This document shows, in pieces, positions 16,894 to 24,515 of a stretch of 64,000 bases of DNA. Below the pieces are notes generated by a model, which did not search any database, was not told the DNA's origin, and saw nothing but the letters and a program-made list of their open reading frames with translations. Source of the DNA: Microvirga ossetica (GTDB lineage: Bacteria > Pseudomonadota > Alphaproteobacteria > Rhizobiales > Beijerinckiaceae); assembly GCF_002741015.1 (NCBI RefSeq), contig NZ_CP016620.1, forward strand, positions 248,001 to 312,000. The letters are read 5' to 3'. Every line of letters starts with the position of its first letter. Position 1 is the stretch's first letter. The position numbers were made by a program, and so were the translations under genes.

Positions 16894-17302
16894 GCTCTGA
16901 GAGTGTATCTTCGTGGCTGACCTCGAGCTTTACCTTGAGATTGTCCTTGAACATGCCGAGGTGCTTGCCGATCAGCTCGATCGATTTGTTGGCACCTGAG
17001 GCGTTGAATTTGTATTCGCCCGTTGGATTGCCCTCATGGTCGAGAAGCGCCTCGTGCTGCATGCACCGTTCCGTGACCTCGCAGAGACGGTCGAGCACCC
17101 AATCCTGCATCAGCTCAGTTCGCTCAGAGCGTGCTGCCTGGGCTGCTGCGATCGCCTCGGAGACTGAAGTTTTCTGAAGGAGCTGGTACGCCTGCTGCTC
17201 GGCCGTCTTAGCGCTGTACCCCGCACGAATTGCCGCCTGCGTGGCGTTCAGGTCCACGATTTATTCCTCGACGAACCGCTTCTGCTTGTCGGTCAGGGGC
17301 AT
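16886..17302 (-). pseudogene. Phage terminase small subunit with nonsense codon
   Basis: The reading starts MPLTDKQKRFVEE, then has TAA at 17261-17263 where the family has Tyr, then continues IVDLNATQAAIRAGYSAKTA to a normal end. It fits Terminase_2 small subunits, which bind phage DNA pac/cos sites through an N-terminal helix-turn-helix. A GTG directly after the stop (17257) could restart translation, giving a 123-residue protein without the first helix. The stop and the decayed large subunit together mark this as prophage debris. Confidence 0.75.
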
Positions 17303-17337
17303 GGGAGATTTCAGGGATCAGGCTGGCGAGCGCGTAG

Positions 17338-17499
17338 CTATTTTCGTCTTTCGCGCCAGTCGAGCATACGATCCAGCGCAATGGCGGCCGCGCAAAATCC
17401 GCTCAGGAGGGCAAGAGCGAATTCGGCGCACAGGAATCCGGTGGCAGCCGCAATCAGTACACTGGCCAAGATAGGCAATATCGCAGTGAGGAGAATCAT
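17338..17499 (-). CDS. Small membrane protein, 53 aa
   Basis: The frame MILLTAILPILASVLIAAAT continues with GFLCAEFALALLSGFCAAAI and ends RMLDWRERRK. It shows one long or two short hydrophobic segments followed by a positively charged tail. The ribosome binding site is weak. It may be a cell-envelope microprotein or phage-derived. No family is recognised. Confidence 0.35.
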   Translation of the reverse strand: MILLTAILPILASVLIAAATGFLCAEFALALLSGFCAAAIALDRMLDWRERRK

Positions 17500-17741
17500 T
17501 CTGCTGACTTGAAAACCTTATCAGCAGTAGTTGGATCTCCCCGGGTCGCGGAGGCAATTTCTATGAGAGACTAGCTCAATCTAGTGAGCGATCAACCTAT
17601 TGAGGGGATCTACGACGTCAAGTACATCCACAGCCAATACGAAGGCAGCCAGAGTAGTGCCTAGATAAAGGGCGGCTATAGCGAGGGCCTGCATAGTACC
17701 ACATCAGTGGACAACCAGCAGGATAATGTCCCTTCGCGACA

Positions 17742-17849
17742 TTAGGAGCAATGTTCCTTCGCGATATAACTCTTTTCGCAGATTTGGATGGGAACATCGA
17801 GCACGCGGGCTCCACCCCCCTGGCCGGTACGAGGGTCGAGGATGAGCAT
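17742..17849 (-). CDS. Micro-ORF of LDPxTG family, degenerate copy
   Basis: This 35-codon frame starts MLILDPRTGQGGGARVLD. Its first ten residues match the two micro-ORFs at 18123 and 18389, but the conserved tail (SQSDMLxxDWVEL) is lost. It may be a decayed paralogue. Confidence 0.3.
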   Translation of the reverse strand: MLILDPRTGQGGGARVLDVPIQICEKSYIAKEHCS

Positions 17850-18122
17850 CAGACAGCCCCATGAGCCGCATCCTTTCGTGGATAATCCAGAAGAGGATTC
17901 GACTCTTCGAATTGGATCAGGATTCTAGTCCGCCTACTCAGCCTGGGGGGCCGTAGCCATATATGACGACGATGACGATCCCATTCCAGCGGGGCCTAAA
18001 CCGCCGCGTCCATCCGATCCGTCTGAGGCGATCTTCAGATGGATCGGCTTGTTTGCCGGACTTGGCGTCTGCGCGTTTATGACTCTCTTTTTCTTAGAAT
18101 GATGCTGATGACACTTGGCGGG
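17850..18122. other. Spacer with decayed acidic/membrane ORF
   Basis: A plus-strand frame reads YDDDDDPIPAGPKPPRPSDP, then EAIFRWIGLFAGLGVCAFMT and a stop near 18103. It looks like a small tail-anchored membrane protein, but the frame has no ATG, GTG or TTG upstream of the acidic part, so I treat it as decayed. Confidence 0.3.
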
Positions 18123-18209
18123 TCACAGCTCCACCCAGTCCTCGGCAAGCATGTCGGACTGGGAGGCGAGCAAGACGCTCAAGCCGGTGCGAGGGTCGAG
18201 GATGCGCAT
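18123..18209 (-). CDS. Micro-ORF of LDPxTG family, 28 aa
   Basis: The complete frame reads MRILDPRTGLSVLLASQSDM followed by LAEDWVEL. A paralogue at 18389 shares the LxPxTGLSVxLASQSDMLxxDWVEL pattern with synonymous as well as non-synonymous changes. That pattern suggests the peptide, not just DNA, is conserved. Function unknown. Confidence 0.45.
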   Translation of the reverse strand: MRILDPRTGLSVLLASQSDMLAEDWVEL

Positions 18210-18276
18210 CAAGACGTTTCGGCCTAAATTCTAGCTCACTGTAGACGCGCGAGATGCATGCGGTCTGGAGGCGACC

Positions 18277-18384
18277 ATGTTCGGCGACTTCCCATCAGGG
18301 CGAAGACGGTTCTGGGCCATTATGATCGGGATCGCGATCATAGGGATCGGAGGATTGCTCCTGATGTGGGCCTTTCACGTGTGA
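18277..18384 (+). CDS. Small membrane protein, 35 aa
   Basis: The frame starts MFGDFPSGRRRFWAIMIGIA and continues IIGIGGLLLMWAFHV: a charged head, then one transmembrane helix. ATG start after GGAGGCGACC. It sits between two micro-ORF copies on the other strand. No family is recognised. Confidence 0.4.
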   Translation: MFGDFPSGRRRFWAIMIGIAIIGIGGLLLMWAFHV

Positions 18385-18388
18385 CTCT

Positions 18389-18481
18389 TTATGCGAGTTC
18401 CACCCAATCCTGAGTGAGCATGTCCGACTGGGAGGCGAGCGAGACGCTCAAGCCAGTCAGCGGATTAAGGATCAGCGCCAT
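18389..18481 (-). CDS. Micro-ORF of LDPxTG family, 30 aa
   Basis: The complete frame reads MALILNPLTGLSVSLASQSD then MLTQDWVELA. It aligns end to end with the 28-residue frame at 18123. These are the best supported members of this family in the window. Confidence 0.45.
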   Translation of the reverse strand: MALILNPLTGLSVSLASQSDMLTQDWVELA

Positions 18482-18833
18482 AAGAGGCTTTCGGGCTTTG
18501 CAGCATGCGCCCGCGTTGGTTGGTCGGTTCGGCTCAGCCGCTCGTTAGGCCCCGCTCTGAGGCCTAGAGGTACGCCAACGTCGCAGCGCTAAGCATAGGG
18601 CTTCAGCCTCTCAGGCTGCCCAGAACGAATGACGTTTGTCCCTGGATCCCGCAAAGAAAGAGCGCCCATTCGACTGGCGCTCTAGGTGGGCCGCCAGTGC
18701 GACCATCCAGGGAGAACGACCGTGCCATAGGGCACGGGAAGAGGCTGCGCCCGAAAGGTAAACGCATCCCTAACGGAACCACCAATCGGGGCTTATCTGC
18801 CGGTCTGGCATGCCCTTTGAGCTTTGGCTGGAA
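18482..18833. other. Gene-poor stretch with a hairpin
   Basis: I see no convincing gene here. A minus-strand open frame at 18603-18785 has no recognisable features. The stretch holds the terminator-like hairpin at 18659-18683. Confidence 0.4.
18659..18683 (-). terminator. Rho-independent-like terminator
   Basis: AGAGCGCC (18659-18666) pairs with GGCGCTCT (18676-18683). On the minus strand the stem is followed by TTCTTTGC, a short U-rich tail. It would end transcripts of the interrupted gene at 18834-20038. Confidence 0.5.
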
Positions 18834-19068
18834 CTAGGGGCCAATCGCGCGACGTGCTTCTGCAAGGGCCTGTTCGCAGCTTCCCTCTTTGCCGCCTTGG
18901 TCAGCCTCCCGCGCCCGCTCCAGTGCCGACAGTGCTTTTGTAATAGAGGCTCCCTCGCCAAGGCTCTCCGCGGCACGCGCGATTGAACCGGGAGTGGGCT
19001 CTCGATGGAGCAGTGCCGCTGTGCTTTCGGGCGCTACCGGGCCAGCCCCCGCTATAGCCGTAGCTCTA

Positions 19069-19911
19069 CGGCCTGTTATGACTTGAACCCTTTGCACCTG
19101 GAGGCGTTTTGCTCGTCCTGTCTGAGGAGGAGCCATGCTAACGGAAGCACAATGGGCCATGCTGGAGCCACTGGTGGAGCAATGCCGTCCCAAGGGCAAG
19201 ACACCGCCACAGGATCTGCGTCGGACGTTCGAGGCCATTCTCTGGCGCCATGAGAACGGCGCCAAGTGGCGCGCCGTGCCGGCTGAATTGGGGCCGTGGT
19301 GGCGCGCCGCTCAGACCTTCATCCGCTGGGCCCGTCTGGGTGTCTGGGAGCGCCTGCTCAACCTGGTACAGAAGTGCGGCATCCAGCTCGGGATGACCTT
19401 CCTCGACGGCACCAGCGTGCGCGCGCATCAGAAGGCCGCCGGGGCTCGTCGAAAAGGGGCTCTCAAGCTCAACGAGACCATCGTGAAGCGCTTGGTCGGT
19501 CTCGTGGCGGCTATGGCACCAAGGCTTGCGTGATCGCCGACGGGCTCGGACGCGCCATCGCGTTTCGCATTGCACCCGGTCAGGCGCACGAGCTGCCTGA
19601 CGCCATTCCGCTGCTTCACAGTTTGCCGAGTGTGCCCAGCTGGGTGGTGGCCGATCGCGGTTATTCAAGCCACAGCTCCCGCGAGCACATCTGGAGCATC
19701 GGTGCGAAGCCGGCGATCCCGGCTAAGTCCAATGAGGCGCCGGTGGCCTGTCCGGACTGGATCTATAACAACCGCAATGTCGTCGAGCGGCTCTGGGCCA
19801 GGCTCAAAGAGTGGCGAGCCGTTGCAACCCGCTACGAGAAGACCGCACGATCCTTCATGGGCGTGCTCTGCCTCGCCGCAGCAATCGACTGGCTCAAGCG
19901 CTAACAGGCCG
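19069..19911 (+). mobile_element. IS5-family element, 843 bp
   Basis: The inverted ends are CGGCCTGTTA (19069-19078) and its complement (19902-19911), flanked by TA on both sides (19067-19068, 19912-19913). Excision with one TA restores the host frame exactly, so the insertion is recent and clean. Confidence 0.82.
19135..19904 (+). CDS. IS5-family transposase, two overlapping frames
   Basis: Frame 1 (19135-19533) starts MLTEAQWAMLEPLVEQCRPK and carries the first catalytic Asp in MTFLDGTSVRAHQKAAGA. The rest (GGYGTKACVIADGLGRAIAF, VVADRGYSS, NNRNVVERLWARLKEW with the Asp and Glu) is in the -1 frame to 19904. The shift point is GAAAAGGGG near 19451, a slippery run. Programmed -1 frameshifting is normal for the IS427 group of IS5, so this is probably a functional transposase. 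Confidence 0.8.
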
Positions 19912-20138
19912 TAGCATCAACCTGGGCCTGGACAGCATCAATCTGGGCTGAGCATGGTCCTGCATTACTCGTCGCGAAAGACCCAATAAGCCCGATAGCA
20001 CCAAGAAGCATTGCTTGTGGACCAACGAAACAGGACATCAGATGTCCTCCCTGCGATTATTGGAGACCAATTAGGATGTCTGCCAAAAGGAGAAACGCAA
20101 TACGCCTCCTGATTTCTGAAGCGAAATCTCTTGGCTAA

Positions 20139-20160
20139 AGCCGCTTCATCAGCCGCGCCG
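20139..20160. repeat. Short dispersed repeat, copy A
   Basis: A 22-bp unit starting AGCCGCTTCATCAGCCG is identical at 21229-21250. Shorter or diverged forms are at 24195-24206 and 24520-24541. All lie at or just after gene 3' ends. Confidence 0.6.
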
Positions 20161-20179
20161 TTGCTGGTGCCAGCAATAT

Positions 20180-21076
20180 TCATATTCCGGTAGAAATCCG
20201 GAGGCTCTCTGGCCTCAACTTCGCGGAAATGGATTGCATGCGGGCGTCATGGGCAGCCCACATCTGCCGGATTTTCGTCTTCCGCCTCTTCTCCTTCTCC
20301 TGCGCGAGAGAAAGTGAACGCATTTCGGTAGAAGGCACTGCGGCAGCGACCCGTAACCCTTTCATTAGTCGCTGCGGGGGCAGAACCTTGATACCGACCG
20401 CCGCGCTTTTCATCCGGTGAGATGGGCTGGATGGGGAGAGTTTGGCTGTTGTATCGGCAGTGGCCCTGGGGGCGGGCTTCGAAGCATATAATGAGCCCAA
20501 GGTTGAAACGCTGAGTGCGTTACCACCTGCAGCAATAGGGGATCCGATAGCTGCCAAGTGGGTTCGAACACGTCGGCAGTACTCCACCGAGAGTGGTGTC
20601 ATGCGCTCCTCGCCGTGTCCTGCCCGGTACTTCATGAGCGCGCGGCACAGGTCACCGTCAGCAAGCTGCCACGCGCGACCAAGATACGCGATGCCATAAC
20701 GGACGTTGGTCTCCGGCTCAAACAATCCGGCCAACGTGCCTCTGTAGCCCAGCATGGCCGCCGTTGTAGAACGGATCTGCATGAGGCCGACCTCACCAAC
20801 TCCTCCAACAGCACCAGGGTCATAAGCACTCTCGACCTGCACTACCGCATCCGCGACATCAGGAGGAAGCCCCACCTGCTCGGCTTCACGCCTGATTGTC
20901 TCAAGATGAGCTTTACGCCCAGGTGTATAGGCTTGAGGCATCCCGATGAGACCCTCAATAACGGGAGGCAGTGGGAAATCCGGGAAATCGGCTAAAGGCG
21001 CCTGTGCTAAAGCCGAAGCAGGAAGGAACAGAAGTCCAAACACGAGGCAGACACTGGCGTGGTGTGGATTGCACAA
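20180..21076 (-). CDS. Lytic transglycosylase, exported
   Basis: This 298-residue protein has a signal peptide ending ALAQA. An SLT domain lies at about residues 60-190, with the catalytic Glu in VVQVESAYDP, then GLMQI and RYGIAYLGRAW. These enzymes cleave the MurNAc-GlcNAc bond of peptidoglycan in the periplasm, and those outside secretion loci act in wall turnover. The C-terminal 110 residues are basic and low in complexity (EKEKRRKTKIRQ). The start is uncertain: TTG at 21076, or GTG 11 codons later. No secretion-system neighbours are present. Confidence 0.85.
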   Translation of the reverse strand: MCNPHHASVCLVFGLLFLPASALAQAPLADFPDFPLPPVIEGLIGMPQAYTPGRKAHLETIRREAEQVGLPPDVADAVVQVESAYDPGAVGGVGEVGLMQIRSTTAAMLGYRGTLAGLFEPETNVRYGIAYLGRAWQLADGDLCRALMKYRAGHGEERMTPLSVEYCRRVRTHLAAIGSPIAAGGNALSVSTLGSLYASKPAPRATADTTAKLSPSSPSHRMKSAAVGIKVLPPQRLMKGLRVAAAVPSTEMRSLSLAQEKEKRRKTKIRQMWAAHDARMQSISAKLRPESLRISTGI

Positions 21077-21228
21077 TGAGAGCCCCCGCTGTCATTCAAG
21101 GTTATTTTGGAACTGAGTGTAGGAGAGTAACTCGCGAGGCTCAACGGCAGAACAGAGCAACATAGGTACTCAGAACAGCCAGTAATCTCCGCCGCAATGA
21201 ATGCCTGGTCAGGCAATTTCCCAGCAAC

Positions 21229-21250
21229 AGCCGCTTCATCAGCCGCGCCG
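21229..21250. repeat. Short dispersed repeat, copy B
   Basis: Identical over 22 bp to 20139-20160. It lies in the gap between the transglycosylase and DUF6894 genes, just after the stop codon of the latter on the minus strand. Confidence 0.6.
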
Positions 21251-21268
21251 CTGCCGCTCCGAGTCTGA

Positions 21269-21604
21269 CTAATGAGCCGAGAGAGCATCAAGCGGAATGA
21301 CCTGCACTGCCTGACCCGAGGCATCGACAATCTCCAGCTGCCATCCCTGCCACTCATCCGAGTTCAAGGGATCCTGGGCCCGAAGCTCTTCGACGGCTTC
21401 CATCGCGGAGACCACGGCGGCTTGGAGACTGGACGCCGTGATGCCCTCCTCGTCGCGGATCATGCTGTCGCCATCAGTGAGATTGAAGTAGTAACGCGCT
21501 GGCGCCGAAAGACCTGTAGCGGATCCAGCCGAAGATCCGGCTGGCGGATCAATTTCGACAGCGTCTTCAGCAGGTGCCTGCTTGCCATTCGTGAAAGTTA
21601 CCAT
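21269..21604 (-). CDS. DUF6894 family protein
   Basis: This 111-residue protein has a core that begins ARYYFNLTDGDSMIRDEEGI and continues LQAAVVSAMEAVEELRAQDP to WQLEIVDASGQAVQVIPLDA. This is the DUF6894 pattern (RYYFxLxxGxxxIxDxEG) common and multicopy in Methylobacteriaceae, function unknown. It has an extra 35-residue N-terminal extension before the core, unlike the paralogue at 23962. An inner start is possible. Confidence 0.75.
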   Translation of the reverse strand: MVTFTNGKQAPAEDAVEIDPPAGSSAGSATGLSAPARYYFNLTDGDSMIRDEEGITASSLQAAVVSAMEAVEELRAQDPLNSDEWQGWQLEIVDASGQAVQVIPLDALSAH

Positions 21605-21616
21605 GGCTCGGACACC

Positions 21617-22030
21617 TTACTGGACTGCTGGAGAGGCGAGGTTTTCAAGATCCACCCAGCCGGTGCAGGTTGGGATCTCAGGGACAAGGTAAGCGCGGCT
21701 TCCATCGAGCTTCTCAACGCGACATGGGTAGGCTCTCTTGTCTCCCGGAGGGCGGTACAAAACCAGGCTCCCCTCAGAGACGACATCGCTGGAGACCGGC
21801 TCAAGGGCGGCCTGTGCGCTTGGTCGGGACTGCTCGCCCCTAATGCGAACGCGAGAGATACTCTGCTCAGCGGCCCGGACGCGATCGAGAGCCGCAATAG
21901 CAAGGCGGGCGCGGTCCCGGTACCGGTCCATGACCAACTTCAGTGGGCCTCGCTCCTGCCCTGAATGCCAGGACACACCTCCCGCTTTGGCCAACTCTGC
22001 TGCTACGGCTTCAACCTCACACCCTGTCAT
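21617..22030 (-). CDS. Hypothetical protein, 137 aa
   Basis: It starts MTGCEVEAVAAELAKAGGVS with GGAGGG 7 bp upstream, which fixes the start. The first half is helical and charged (DRYRDRARLAIAALDRVRAA). The second half has VSEGSLVLYRPPGDKRAYPC then a conserved-looking GWVDLENL end. No family is recognised. It lies 12 bp before the DUF6894 gene on the same strand, so the two are probably cotranscribed. Confidence 0.6.
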   Translation of the reverse strand: MTGCEVEAVAAELAKAGGVSWHSGQERGPLKLVMDRYRDRARLAIAALDRVRAAEQSISRVRIRGEQSRPSAQAALEPVSSDVVSEGSLVLYRPPGDKRAYPCRVEKLDGSRAYLVPEIPTCTGWVDLENLASPAVQ

Positions 22031-22225
22031 CGTCAGCCCTCCCACTTTCTAACGTAGGGCTGCATTCCTGTGCTGCAATCGAAATATTCTGAAAAATTCC
22101 GTGATGGAATAAATCCGTACCTGCCTCCGTTAATATGCCTAAGACATTATCCGACAGCAGGAGTGGCCCGTGGCTGATCCGCACACCTCAGAAACTGTTC
22201 ACGGCAAGGTTTCGGACCCAACGGT

Positions 22226-22324
22226 GTGACCAATTCTGACCCGTCATTTCAGCGTGCATCTGCTCTTTTTGTGGCCTCGCTCGGCTCCTTCATTGGAGCA
22301 AGCCTTTTGCTGGCTAGTCTCTGA
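22226..22324 (+). CDS. Possible small membrane protein, 32 aa
   Basis: GTG start. The frame reads MTNSDPSFQRASALFVASLG then SFIGASLLLASL: a short polar head and one membrane helix. There is no strong ribosome binding site. An upstream mini-frame starting GTG GCT GAT ends on its start codon (GTGTGA), so coupled translation is possible. Confidence 0.3.
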   Translation: MTNSDPSFQRASALFVASLGSFIGASLLLASL

Positions 22325-22441
22325 AAAGTACGCCGCTCCTTTAGCCTGATGTGTTGGTGCAGATGGTAAAGACCCCGAGGCAACAGGTAAGTTAGCACTT
22401 CATGAACGCCATATTGCGTTGCGCCTCATAGGAGGGTGCTT

Positions 22442-22576
22442 GTGAAATACGAAATAGATTCAATGAAGCCTGCGAGTGCTTCTACTAGCAACGACCGGTC
22501 GGAGCGGGCTCTCGAATGGATGGGCCTGCTCCCGGCGATAGGCGTATGCGCATGGGTCATTCTCAATTTTGGTTGA
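22442..22576 (+). CDS. Small membrane protein, 44 aa
   Basis: GTG start after AGGAGGGTGCTT, a strong ribosome binding site. The frame is VKYEIDSMKPASASTSNDRS then a C-terminal helix WMGLLPAIGVCAWVILNFG. It would be a tail-anchored inner-membrane microprotein. No family is recognised. Confidence 0.45.
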   Translation: MKYEIDSMKPASASTSNDRSERALEWMGLLPAIGVCAWVILNFG

Positions 22577-22667
22577 GAAAATCACCTTCAAGCCAAGACC
22601 AGCGTGCAATTGCCACCCAAGCTCATCGCTCGCCAATCTGCCTGCGGTTGCCTGCTCGATTGCGCCA

Positions 22668-22844
22668 CTATTTACCACTGTCCTTGTTGCGTCCTCCGGC
22701 TTCCACGGCGCAGACCAAGAAGAAGAGACTGAGAACGGCAGCCAGTTGGGCGAAGGCCTCGACAGCCGCTGGCACACTGTCGCGAAAGGGGCCACTGGCG
22801 AGAGCCGCGAACACCAGGATGGGAAGGGCAGCCCAAACGAGCAT
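22668..22844 (-). CDS. Small membrane protein, 58 aa
   Basis: ATG preceded by GGAGGTGAGCTG. Two hydrophobic segments (MLVWAALPILVFAALASG and AQLAAVLSLFFLVCAVEAG) are separated by a short acidic turn and followed by a polar GRNKDSGK tail. The strong ribosome binding site and two-helix pattern make it credible. Unknown function. Confidence 0.5.
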   Translation of the reverse strand: MLVWAALPILVFAALASGPFRDSVPAAVEAFAQLAAVLSLFFLVCAVEAGGRNKDSGK

Positions 22845-23706
22845 CAGCTCACCTCCACAGTTTCAGAGCTATTTTAGCATCACAAACTACTGCAGATCCG
22901 TCCCACACCCTGAGGCGCATCAATCTGCTCAGGCCGCTGACTATCGCTCAGGTTGTCTTCGGACAATTGCTACTGCTTGGTACCGGAGGAGCCTCTGGTT
23001 TGGCGGTGACGTCCGGTGGCTGCTGGAGGATGGCAATTGCACGAGCGACGGTGTCGTCAACGCGCTTGGAAAGCCATGAATCGTCTGTCTGAGCATCGTG
23101 TGTGCCCCAGCAAGGTGGTCGGGGAACGCATACGCTACGCAACCAACCCTTAACGCAGCTTAGGAGCCCGAGTTCCGAGCTCAACGTGCACTTGCCGCCG
23201 ACCCATACCTGTTCAAACAAACGGGCCCCATCCTGAGGAGAGGGCCCGAGGTGACACGCAGTCACTCGCTAGTCGCGCTTTATCCGGGTTGTTGTCCCGC
23301 TGATTGGATCAGATTGTCGAGCGGAAGGATACCTCCGACATTCGGCTGACGGCTGGAGGTCTGCTTCCCAGGTGGTGTCTGTATCGTGGCCTCCATCCAT
23401 TCAGGGCCGTGGCAGGGGCTCGGTCCAAGGAACCTCGTGATTGGCTGCCGTTGGGAACCCGCAGAAGCAGTCAGGCCAGTCGGCGTGCTGGTGACGGGCA
23501 TTTCAGAGCGAGACATCAACCCATCACACAACCCCAAAGCCCTCGCCCTGGAGTTGGTTTCAGCGGGGCTGAAAAGAAAAGTTCGTAGCGAGTGCCCGGC
23601 TGGCCACGAGGTTTCTTATAGCTTCGCTGAAACCAGTTCACCGGTCCGTGAGTTTCGGCTGGAATATGCAAGACGAAGTGCACCGATAGCGCAATGGAGG
23701 AGATCC
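22845..23706. other. Gene-poor stretch with weak ORFs
   Basis: Minus-strand open frames at 22948-23265 and 23280-23537 have no recognised domain and Pro/Ser-rich composition. The second ends 31 bp before a minus-strand terminator at 23222-23248, so it might be a real 85-codon gene. On the plus strand GGAAC at 23429-23433 and GTT at 23450-23452 are 16 bp apart, the spacing of an EcfG-type promoter, 255 bp before the NepR gene. Confidence 0.35.
23222..23248 (-). terminator. Minus-strand terminator hairpin
   Basis: CGGGCCC (23222-23228) pairs with GGGCCCG (23242-23248). On the minus strand the stem is followed by TTTGTTTG. Confidence 0.5.
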
Positions 23707-23901
23707 ATGCTGCCGGACGATAAAAGAAACTGCACCGGATCAGCGCTGATTGGCCCCACTGTCCAGCAACAGCGGATCACCTTCTTCCTCGGCCATTCCC
23801 TTCGGAGCCATTACGAGGATGTGATAAAGGAACCTATCCCGGACCGTCTGCAAGCGCTCGCTGAACAATTGGAGCGAAGGGCATTCTTTGACGTTCAATA
23901 G
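23707..23901 (+). CDS. nepR: NepR-family anti-sigma factor
   Basis: This 64-residue protein starts MLPDDKRNC with GGAGGAGATCC just upstream. The core LGHSLRSHYEDVIKEPIPDR followed by LQALAEQLERR matches the NepR fold (IGxxLRxxYDDVVxxxVPDRF). NepR sequesters the EcfG sigma factor of the general stress response and is released by phosphorylated PhyR. The usual partners (ecfG, phyR) are not nearby, so this is an orphan or accessory copy. It is clearly diverged from typical chromosomal NepR. Confidence 0.65.
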   Translation: MLPDDKRNCTGSALIGPTVQQQRITFFLGHSLRSHYEDVIKEPIPDRLQALAEQLERRAFFDVQ

Positions 23902-23961
23902 GAAATTAAGTCAAAGTAGCAAGAAAGACCTTAACCTTCGTCCTGTGAGGAGACATTGCTC

Positions 23962-24228
23962 ATGCCAAGGTACTACTTCGACCTCTATCAGGGGGCGCAA
24001 CGCATCTCCGAAGATGCCTCGGGCTATGATTGTCCCAGTGACGAAGATGCCCGGCAGTTCGCCCGCATGAGCAATGGGTTGGTCGCTCTCGACCCGGTCT
24101 TGTCTAGTCCCTCGCAGAACCATCGCGTTGTAGTCTTGAACGAGGACGGGCAGAGCATCTTCACTATGTCCGTATCTCAAGCAGCCTTCTCTACAGCCGC
24201 TTCATCGGATGTCTCGCTTCTTTCCTGA
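23962..24228 (+). CDS. DUF6894 family protein
   Basis: This 88-residue protein starts MPRYYFDLYQGAQRISEDAS and has EDARQFARM and the closing NHRVVVLNEDGQSIFTM, the full DUF6894 pattern. ATG at 23962 is preferred over TTG at 23956 because the family starts MPRYYF; AGGAG lies 9-13 bp before it. Its last codons include a short repeat shared with 20139 and 21229. Unknown function. Confidence 0.75.
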   Translation: MPRYYFDLYQGAQRISEDASGYDCPSDEDARQFARMSNGLVALDPVLSSPSQNHRVVVLNEDGQSIFTMSVSQAAFSTAASSDVSLLS

Positions 24229-24262
24229 GGCTGAGACCGCATTCTAACCTGCGAGATCCACC

Positions 24263-24502
24263 GTGACGTGCGAGGATTTGGTCGCGCCGTGCTTTTTGGA
24301 TGAGCAGGCGCCACTCGCGGTTCCTGAGTTGAACCGTGAGCGAACTTTAAAGTATCTGGAGTGCTGCTATCAACAGGGGCTGTCATGGGAGGAGGCCAAG
24401 CAGCAGATCCAAGGCTTTCTGCAGCAAAAAGGTGTTCCCCACCAAGGGATTGTACGGCAGTTGCAACTCGCCAAGCCGCTGCTTCAGCCTTGGTTGGACT
24501 GA
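24263..24502 (+). CDS. Hypothetical protein, 79 aa
   Basis: GTG start. The sequence is acidic then helical: LKYLECCYQQGLSWEEAKQQ, IQGFLQQKGVPHQGIVRQLQ. The paired-helix arrangement with Gln-rich surface suggests a small helical protein. No family is recognised. It faces the gene at 24516. Confidence 0.5.
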   Translation: MTCEDLVAPCFLDEQAPLAVPELNRERTLKYLECCYQQGLSWEEAKQQIQGFLQQKGVPHQGIVRQLQLAKPLLQPWLD

Positions 24503-24515
24503 CACTGCACCAAAC

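Larger units (their letters stand above)
18834..20038 (-). pseudogene. Exported hypothetical protein interrupted by IS5-family element
   Basis: The 5' part (20038-19912) reads MSCFVGPQAMLLGAIGLIGS then a signal-peptide-like stretch and AGPCSAQIDAVQAQVDA. The 3' part (19066-18834) reads TAIAGAGPVAPESTAALLHR and ends EQALAEARRAIGP. Removing the insertion element with one TA joins them in frame into a 119-residue exported protein. The start has a strong GGAGG 7 bp upstream. The pattern (signal peptide, AGPC, HREPTPGS) recalls small periplasmic proteins of Hyphomicrobiales with unknown role. Confidence 0.7.

Noticed and set aside
18834..19265. 143-codon minus-strand ORF as a single gene
   Set aside because: Its first half is antisense IS5 sequence. 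The real gene is split by the IS and starts at 20038.
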